The notes below the pieces were generated by a model. The model ran no database searches. It worked only from the letters and a program-made list of their open reading frames with translations, and had not been told where the DNA came from. From Spisula solida (taxonomy: Eukaryota; Mollusca; Bivalvia; Venerida; Mactridae), in the NCBI GenBank assembly GCA_947247005.1, contig OX365962.1:4933201-4997200 (forward strand): DNA of 64,000 nt, given 5' to 3'. Positions 61,965 through 64,000 of this stretch are shown here, piece by piece (the stretch's first letter is position 1; each line of letters opens with the position of its first letter). The position numbers and the translations under genes are program-made.

Positions 61965-64000
61965 ACCAATATGTCAGTTAAATATGTTGTTCTAGTATAC
62001 ACTAATATGTCAGGTAAGTATGTTGTGTGTAGTATACACCAATATGTCTGGTAAGTATGTTGTTCTAGTAAACACCAATGTGTCAGGTAAGTATGTTGTT
62101 TTGATATTCACCAATATGTCAGGTAAGTATGTTGTTTCTAGTATACACCAATATGTCAGGTAAGTATGTTGTTTCTAGTATACACAAATATGTCAGGTAA
62201 GTATGTTGTTCTAATATACTCCAATACGTCAGGTACGTATGTTGTTTCTAGTATACACCAATATGTCAGGTAAGTATGTTGTTTCTAGTATACACCAATA
62301 TGTGAGGTAAGTATGTTGTTCTAATATACACCAATATGTCAGGTAAGTATGTTGTTCTAATAAACACTAATATGTCAGGTAAGTATGTGGTTCTAATGTA
62401 CACCAATATGTCAGGTGAGTATGTTGTTCTAGTAAACACCAATATGTCAGGAAAGCATGTTGTTCTAGTAAACACCAATATGTCAGGTAAGTATGTGGTT
62501 TCTAGTATACACCAATATCTTAGGTAAGTATGTTGTTTCTAGTATACACCAATATGTCATGTAAGTATGTTGTTTCTAGTATACACCATAATGTCAGGTA
62601 AGTATGTTGTTTGTAATATACACAAATATGTCAGTTAAATTTGTTGTTCTAGTATACACCAATATGTCAGGTAAGTATGTTGTGTGTAGTATACACCAAT
62701 ATTTCAGGTAAGTATGTTGTTTCTAGTATACACCAATATGTCAAGTAAACATCTTGTTCTAGTATACACCAATGTGTCAGGTAAGTTTGTTGTTCTAATA
62801 TACACCAATCTGTCAGGTAAGTTTGTTGTGTGTAGTAAACACCAATATGTCAGGTAAGTATGTTGTTTCTAGTATACACCAATATGTCCGGTAAGTCCGT
62901 TGTTCTAATATACACCAATATGTCAGGTACGTATGTTGTTTCTAGTATACACCAATATGTCAGGTAAGTATGTTGTTTCTAGTATACACCAATATGTCAG
63001 GTAAGTATGCTGTTCTAATATACATCAATATGTCAGGTAAGTATGTTGTTCTAATATACACCAATATGTCAGGTAAGTATGTTGTTCTAATGTACACCAA
63101 TATGTCAGGTGAGTATGTTGTTCTAGTAAACACCAATATGTCAGGTAAGTATGTTGTTCTAGTAAACACCAATATGTCAGGCAAGTATGTTGTCCTAGTA
63201 TACACCAATATGTCAGATAAGTATGTTGTTCTAGTATACACCAATATGTCAGGTAAGTTAGTTTTTTCCAGTATACACCAATATGACAGGAAACTATGTT
63301 GTTTCTAGTATACACCAATTTGTCAGGTAAGTTGGTTGTTCTAGTATACACCAATATGTCAGGTCAGTATACTGTCCTAGTATACACCAATATGTCAGGT
63401 AAGTATGTTGTTTCTAGTATACATCTATATGTCAGGTAAGTTTGTTGTTCTAGTATACACCAATATGTCAGGCAAGTATGTTCTTCTAATATACACCAAT
63501 ATGTCAGGTACGTATGTTGTTTCCAGTATACCCCAATATGTCAGGTATGTTGTTTCTAGTATACACAATATGTCAGGTAAGTATGTTGTTCTAATATACA
63601 CCAATATGTCAGGTATGTATGTTGTTCTAATATACACCAATATGTCAGGTAAGTATGTTGTTCAAATGTACACCAATATGTCAGGTAAGTATGTTGATTC
63701 TAGTATACACCAATATGTCAGGTTAGTATGTTGTTCTAGTATACTCCAATATGCCAGGTAAGTATGTTGTGTGTAGTATACACCAATATGTCAGGTAAGT
63801 ATGTTGTTTCTACTATACACTAATATGTCAGGTGAGTATGTTGTTCTAGTACACACCAATATATCAAGTAAGTATGTTGTTCTAGTATACACCAATATGT
63901 CAGGTAAGTATGTTGTCCTAGTATACACCAATACGTCAGATAAGTATGTTGATGTAGTATACACCAATATGTCAGGTAAGTATGTTGATGTAGTATACAC
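61965..64000 (+). repeat. Higher-order block, copy B
   Basis: Copy of 57541-59580. It lacks four bases near 63546 relative to copy A, after which the offset drops to 4420. It continues beyond the window end. Confidence 0.9.

Larger units (their letters stand above)
36869..64000. repeat. Giant 36/37-bp satellite array, about 740 units
   Basis: Each unit reads TATACACCAATATGTCAG and then GTAAGTATGTTGTTCTAG (36-bp form) or the same with one extra T in the TTTCTAG tract (37-bp form). Common variants are GTAAGTTTG, GTAAGTGTG and GTATGTATG after CAG, and TTGTAG, GTGTAG or TCAAG before TATAC. Runs of 36-bp units stay in frame and yield repetitive open frames on both strands (YTNMSGKYVVLV on plus, YTRTTYLPDILV on minus); 37-bp units shift the frame and end them. 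They have no domain and are not called as genes. The array continues past the window. Long blocks are duplicated within it. Confidence 0.97.

Noticed and set aside
36869..64000. Many repetitive open frames of 60-124 codons on both strands (YTNMSGKYVVLV- and TRTTYLPDILVY-type peptides)
   Set aside because: They arise because 36 is a multiple of three and the unit has no stop in those frames. They start and stop wherever a 37-bp unit shifts frame, and no domain or start context supports a protein.
36869..64000. CRISPR-like array of ~36-bp repeats
   Set aside because: There are no unique spacers. Units are contiguous and diverge throughout, and the context is eukaryotic.
36869..64000. Centromeric satellite identity
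   Set aside because: Possible for a long array, but nothing in the sequence shows centromere function, and the unit is much shorter than a nucleosome-length satellite.

Overview
The window is eukaryotic, AT-rich and dominated by repeats. No bacterial gene layout, rRNA, tRNA gene or intact host protein-coding gene was found. The mix of elements points to an invertebrate, most likely a bivalve mollusc: a PHD-finger/RNase H LINE, a CR1-like LINE, many short TIR elements, and repeats carrying GACCTTGACCTTTGACC-type and GGACGGACGG motifs. That assignment is inference from repeat style, not from a marker gene.

Layout. 1-17190 is noncoding DNA filled with DNA-transposon debris: a hAT-like element with an 8-bp target duplication (2381-5255) containing a large foldback, two copies of a roughly 700-bp element, a pogo-like end, an element built from ~170-bp repeats, a 37-bp minisatellite, a TIR element with a nested MITE, a pile-up of nested MITEs (12065-13312), and a second hAT-like element with a perfect 8-bp target duplication (13340-15022). 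17358-22682 is a nearly intact I-group-type LINE on the + strand: ORF1 (PHD finger plus three zinc knuckles) is open, while ORF2 (endonuclease, reverse transcriptase, RNase H, zinc knuckle) carries one nonsense codon and one 1-nt frameshift. 23081-28520 is a decayed CR1-like LINE on the - strand, split by a 2.6-kb 22-bp minisatellite that appears to have grown out of its own coding sequence. 28521-35590 holds a Tc1/mariner-like element with a wrecked transposase, three MITEs, a cluster of seven CACGTG E-boxes and a 28-bp minisatellite. 35578-36868 is the 3' part of a third LINE on the - strand, itself split by a hairpin-bearing insertion.

From about 36869 to the window end (27.1 kb, and continuing) lies one tandem satellite of 36/37-bp units, roughly 740 copies. 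Each consensus unit is an 18-nt TATACACCAATATGTCAG half followed by an 18/19-nt GTAAGTATGTTG(T)TTCTAG-type half. The junction CAGGTAAGTAT is the full 11-nt complement of the 5' end of U1 snRNA, and the unit ends in an acceptor-like TTCTAG. The array therefore resembles hundreds of tandem micro-exons and micro-introns. It also has shuffled higher-order duplications, some very recent. This is the most unusual object in the window.

A second unusual theme is short palindromes flanked by 8-9-bp direct repeats (16624-16683 and 28213-28252). The second carries the same terminal sequence as the large foldback at 3668-5093, which suggests an end-only derivative of that family.
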